Source: Sulfurimonadaceae bacterium (GTDB lineage: Bacteria; Campylobacterota; Campylobacteria; Campylobacterales; Sulfurimonadaceae). Taken from it: a stretch of DNA of 8,492 bases. Within the stretch, counting starts at the first letter, position 1; every line of letters begins with the position of its first letter. The translations under genes were made by a program, and so were the position numbers. The stretch is taken from the NCBI GenBank assembly GCA_030610325.1, contig JAUWRZ010000068.1:1-8492 (forward strand). Direction: 5' to 3'. Positions 5,956-8,492 of this stretch are shown one piece after another. Under the pieces are notes generated by a model, which worked only from the letters and a program-made list of their open reading frames with translations, made no database searches and was not told the origin of the DNA.

Positions 5956-5961
5956 TATACT
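5956..5961 (+). promoter_or_regulatory. Candidate -10 element TATACT before the second kinase
   Basis: TATACT matches the -10 consensus at 5 of 6 positions and lies 17 nt before ATG 5979, giving a very short leader of about 10 nt. No clear -35 is seen; its position is occupied by the palindrome. The gene may instead be read only from the upstream kinase's promoter. Confidence 0.3.
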
Positions 5962-5978
5962 AATAAAAAAGGTCTTTC

Positions 5979-8492
5979 ATGACTTTCGCCATCTTTATGA
6001 GACGAGTACTGCTCACTTTGTCCCTGATGCTCTCTCTGCCTCTGCTTCTACAAGCCAAGATGACAGAGAAAGTCTCTTTACAGCTCCAGTGGAAACATCA
6101 GTTTGAGTACGCTGGGTTCTATGCTGCTATTGACAAGGGCTTCTATGAAGAGGAGGGATTAGTAGTCGAACTCAGAGAGATGAGACCGGGTCTTGACCCT
6201 GTAGAAGAGGTCATCGAAGGCCGGGCTGATCTTGGTATAGCCTATTCGAGCCTGATAGAAGCGTACCTTCAAGGTAAGCCAGTGGTTCTGCTGGCGAACA
6301 TCTTTAAGCATTCAGCGCTGGTCATCCTCTCACAAAAAGAGCTGACCTTGCCATCAGACCTCAAGGGTAAGCGAGTGATGGGCTCACCTGAAGAGTTAAG
6401 AAGCTGGGGCTTGGCGATGATGTTCAAGCGTTTTGGTATGAGTTCTGAAGATGTAGAACTCATACGGGATGTGCATACTCTTGATGCCTTCATCAATAGA
6501 GACGTCGATGCTATGACGGCGTTTATCAGTAATGAGACCTATCAACTGGACCTTCAAGATGTTAAATATACCATTCATAACCCATCAAACTACGGCGCAC
6601 AGTTCTATGACATAAACCTTTTTACCTCGAAGAGTGTGGAGGAGAGTAATAGAGAACAGGTCCAGGCATTTAGAATAGCATCTCTTAAATGTTGGGAGTA
6701 CGCCCTCAAGCACAGTGATGAGATCATCGACCTTATCTTGCAAAAGTACAATACACAGAGTAAAAGTAGAGAAGCGCTGGAGTATGAAGCTGAGATGACG
6801 AAGCGTCTTATCCTTCCCCAGGTCTATGAGGTAGGGAGTATTGACCCGCATATCATCAAGGAGATGGCAAGGTACCTGATGGACGTCGGTATACTGCCTA
6901 ATGACACTGAGGTCGAGATCAGAGACTTTCTTTTAGAAGCTCCTCTGGAAGTCGTGGGATCGCCCGGTCTGACAGTGGCAGAAAAAAAGTATCTGGCTGA
7001 GAAAGAGGAGATAAAGCTCTGTGTAGGTCCAAACTGGATGCCTTTTGAAGCTATTGAAGAGGGCAAGCATGTTGGGATGAGTGCCGACTATATGCGGATC
7101 ATAGAGAAGAAGATCGACCTGCCGATGATCTTGGTACCTACAAAAAATTGGGTCGAGTCTCTGGAGTCTGTCAAAGACCGTAAGTGTGATATCCTGCCTC
7201 TTATCATGCAGACACCTGAGAGAAGTAAGTATCTTGGGTTTACAAGACCTTATCTAAACCTGCCTAATGTCATCGCGACTACGACCGATAAGCTTTTCAT
7301 CCCTGATATTGCAGAAGTGTTGGATAAGCGATTTGGAATGGTCAGAGGGTATGCGATTGCCGAATCACTGAAGAGACAATATCCGTCTCTGGATATCATA
7401 GAGGTCGATTCTATTGAGGTTGGTCTTGAAAAAGTGGCGAGCGGCGAGCTATATGGGTTTATAGATGATCTGACGACTATTGGTTATCAGATACAGAAGC
7501 GTCACCTGGGGATACTGAAGATCGCGGGACGTGTGGATGTGGAGTGGTCACTTGGTATCGGTGTACGCAGTGATGAGCCTATGTTGCTTAAGATACTCGA
7601 TAAAGCTCTTGGCAGCATCGACGAGAAAGAGAGACAGCAGATCTTGAACGAGTGGGTGAGCATCAAGTTCGAGAAAGGATTTGATTATCAACTGTTATGG
7701 AAGATACTTGGCGGCATGGGGATCCTTTTTCTCATGGTGCTTTATCGTTATCAGCATAGAGAAAAGCTTCAGCTTCAAAAAAATAGGATCGATCTTAAAG
7801 AGATGGTGGTCGAACGGACCAAAGACCTTCGTGAAGAGCGTGATAAGTTAAAAGCCCCTAAAGAAGCTTTGCAGATAAGTGAAGTACGTTTTCGTAGACT
7901 GTTTGAGAACACGGATGCCATCTCTGTGCAGGGGTATGATAAAGAGCGCAGGGTCATCTACTGGAACCAAGCTAGTGAAAGACTTTACGGTTATAGTGCG
8001 CAAGAGGCAATGGGTAAGAAGCTTGAAGACCTTATCATCCCTGATGGGATGCGTGAACAGGTCATAGCCGGCATCAAAGCCTGGATCGATGAAAGGGTCG
8101 CAGTACCCTCATTAGAACTCACTCTGCATAAGGCTGATGGCTCACCTGTCCATGTCTTTTCAAGCCATGTCCTTTTGCGTAGTCATGATGGTGAACCCGA
8201 GATGTTCTGCCTTGATATCGACTTGACCAAGCTTAGAGAGACAGAGCGTGCGTTAGATGATAAAGAGGAGATGATGATCGCTCAGTCGAGTCACGCTGCC
8301 ATGGGTGAGATGATCAGTATGATAGCACATCAGTGGCGGCAGCCGCTTTCGGTCATCGCGATGGGTGCGAACAATATGCTTCTTGATGTCGAACTTGATG
8401 ATCTGCAGAGAGAGGCTGTCATCGAACACTCCCGGTCGATCTTGGCGCTAACAGCACATCTTTCGGCGACCATCGATGATTTTAGAGACTTC
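5979..8492 (+). CDS. Sensor histidine kinase with tandem NMT1-like and SBP_bac_3 binding domains, C-terminally cut by the window
   Basis: 838 codons with no stop. Order: signal peptide 1-26 ('LLTLSLMLSLPLLLQA'); NMT1/THI5-like domain about 30-250 ('LQLQWKHQFEYAGFYAA', 34-50; 'VDAMTAFISNE', 176-186); helical linker about 250-340; SBP_bac_3 (amino-acid-binding type) domain about 345-562, with 'CVGPNWMPFE' (348-357) and 'TPERSKYLGFTRPY' (412-425), where Arg415 is at the usual ligand-carboxylate position; membrane segment 573-589; coiled coil about 592-632; PAS about 635-755 ('ISVQGYDKERRVIYWNQASE'); histidine region from 765 with His784 in 'MIAHQWRQPL'. The ATPase domain must lie beyond the edge. 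Two binding modules in the periplasm suggest two ligands, or one sensing and one structural. ATG 5979 is chosen because AAGG (5969-5972) lies 6 nt upstream; Met7 (5997) is an alternative with an equally good signal peptide. It follows the upstream kinase by 62 bp. Confidence 0.95.
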   Translation, partial: MTFAIFMRRVLLTLSLMLSLPLLLQAKMTEKVSLQLQWKHQFEYAGFYAAIDKGFYEEEGLVVELREMRPGLDPVEEVIEGRADLGIAYSSLIEAYLQGKPVVLLANIFKHSALVILSQKELTLPSDLKGKRVMGSPEELRSWGLAMMFKRFGMSSEDVELIRDVHTLDAFINRDVDAMTAFISNETYQLDLQDVKYTIHNPSNYGAQFYDINLFTSKSVEESNREQVQAFRIASLKCWEYALKHSDEIIDLILQKYNTQSKSREALEYEAEMTKRLILPQVYEVGSIDPHIIKEMARYLMDVGILPNDTEVEIRDFLLEAPLEVVGSPGLTVAEKKYLAEKEEIKLCVGPNWMPFEAIEEGKHVGMSADYMRIIEKKIDLPMILVPTKNWVESLESVKDRKCDILPLIMQTPERSKYLGFTRPYLNLPNVIATTTDKLFIPDIAEVLDKRFGMVRGYAIAESLKRQYPSLDIIEVDSIEVGLEKVASGELYGFIDDLTTIGYQIQKRHLGILKIAGRVDVEWSLGIGVRSDEPMLLKILDKALGSIDEKERQQILNEWVSIKFEKGFDYQLLWKILGGMGILFLMVLYRYQHREKLQLQKNRIDLKEMVVERTKDLREERDKLKAPKEALQISEVRFRRLFENTDAISVQGYDKERRVIYWNQASERLYGYSAQEAMGKKLEDLIIPDGMREQVIAGIKAWIDERVAVPSLELTLHKADGSPVHVFSSHVLLRSHDGEPEMFCLDIDLTKLRETERALDDKEEMMIAQSSHAAMGEMISMIAHQWRQPLSVIAMGANNMLLDVELDDLQREAVIEHSRSILALTAHLSATIDDFRDF
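8259..8492 (+). repeat. Paralogous kinase-core segment, copy 2 (cut by window edge)
   Basis: Partner of 5191-5424: 78 aligned codons, no gaps, 51 identical residues by hand count. The block from 'HAAMGEMISM' through 'IAHQWRQPL' is identical in both proteins, while the following dimerisation helix has diverged strongly. Confidence 0.8.

Noticed and set aside
5843..6106. An 87-codon plus-strand ORF spanning the end of the first kinase and the start of the second
   Set aside because: It is an out-of-frame shadow overlapping two well-supported genes, and its sequence is Ser/Val-rich without motifs.
5979..6730. A thiamine-precursor synthesis enzyme, from the NMT1/THI5 name
   Set aside because: The domain follows a signal peptide and is fused to a membrane kinase, so a binding and sensing role fits better. 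The eukaryotic enzyme is only a distant relative.
1..8492. tRNA or rRNA genes, CRISPR arrays, insertion sequences, phage or toxin-antitoxin genes
   Set aside because: No cloverleaf, no regularly spaced repeats, no transposase or integrase motifs and no terminal inverted repeats were found on either strand by eye.

Overview
The window most resembles a Campylobacterota (epsilonproteobacterial) chromosome of the Sulfurimonas/Sulfurovum/Sulfuricurvum kind. This is inferred from the style of the proteins: large orphan sensor kinases with an 'AHQWRQPL' histidine box, NMT1/THI5-type periplasmic domains fused to kinases, a TraF_2-type outer-membrane barrel with the 'SVGMGGAAVANSSGSAAAYNNPA' style of N-terminus, AT-rich intergenic DNA and moderate-GC genes. 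No marker gene fixes the genus.

Layout. Positions 1-595 (minus strand) hold the N-terminal 198 codons of a secreted NMT1/THI5-like protein, probably the sensor end of a longer kinase, starting at a TTG with a strong Shine-Dalgarno. Positions 596-1184 are mostly non-coding but hold promoters, a possible 33-42 aa single-pass membrane protein (824-925) with an excellent Shine-Dalgarno, a 13-bp direct repeat and an 18-bp inverted repeat. Positions 1185-2477 encode a TraF_2-family outer-membrane beta-barrel. Positions 2478-2669 hold several hairpins and a promoter ahead of an unrecognised 93-aa helical protein (2670-2951). Positions 2952-3312 hold no convincing gene. Positions 3313-5916 encode a complete 867-aa membrane sensor histidine kinase with a helical periplasmic domain and three PAS domains. 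After a 62-bp gap carrying a perfect 16-bp palindrome, positions 5979-8492 encode 838 codons of a second kinase with two different periplasmic binding-protein modules (NMT1-like, then SBP_bac_3), one membrane segment, a PAS domain and the start of the kinase core; it runs off the right edge.

How they fit together. The window is a signalling locus: two complete or partial kinases and a third protein with the same type of input domain. The kinase cores of the two plus-strand genes are close paralogues (51 of 78 residues identical by hand count, no gaps), and the NMT1 domains of the left-edge and right-edge genes are homologous, so the locus probably grew by duplication and domain shuffling. No response regulator, transporter permease or ATPase lies in the window, so ligand and output are unknown. 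The most interesting items are the dual-binding-protein kinase architecture, the paralogous sensor array, the intergenic palindrome and TAAGAT/ATCTTA motifs, and the unrecognised small proteins.
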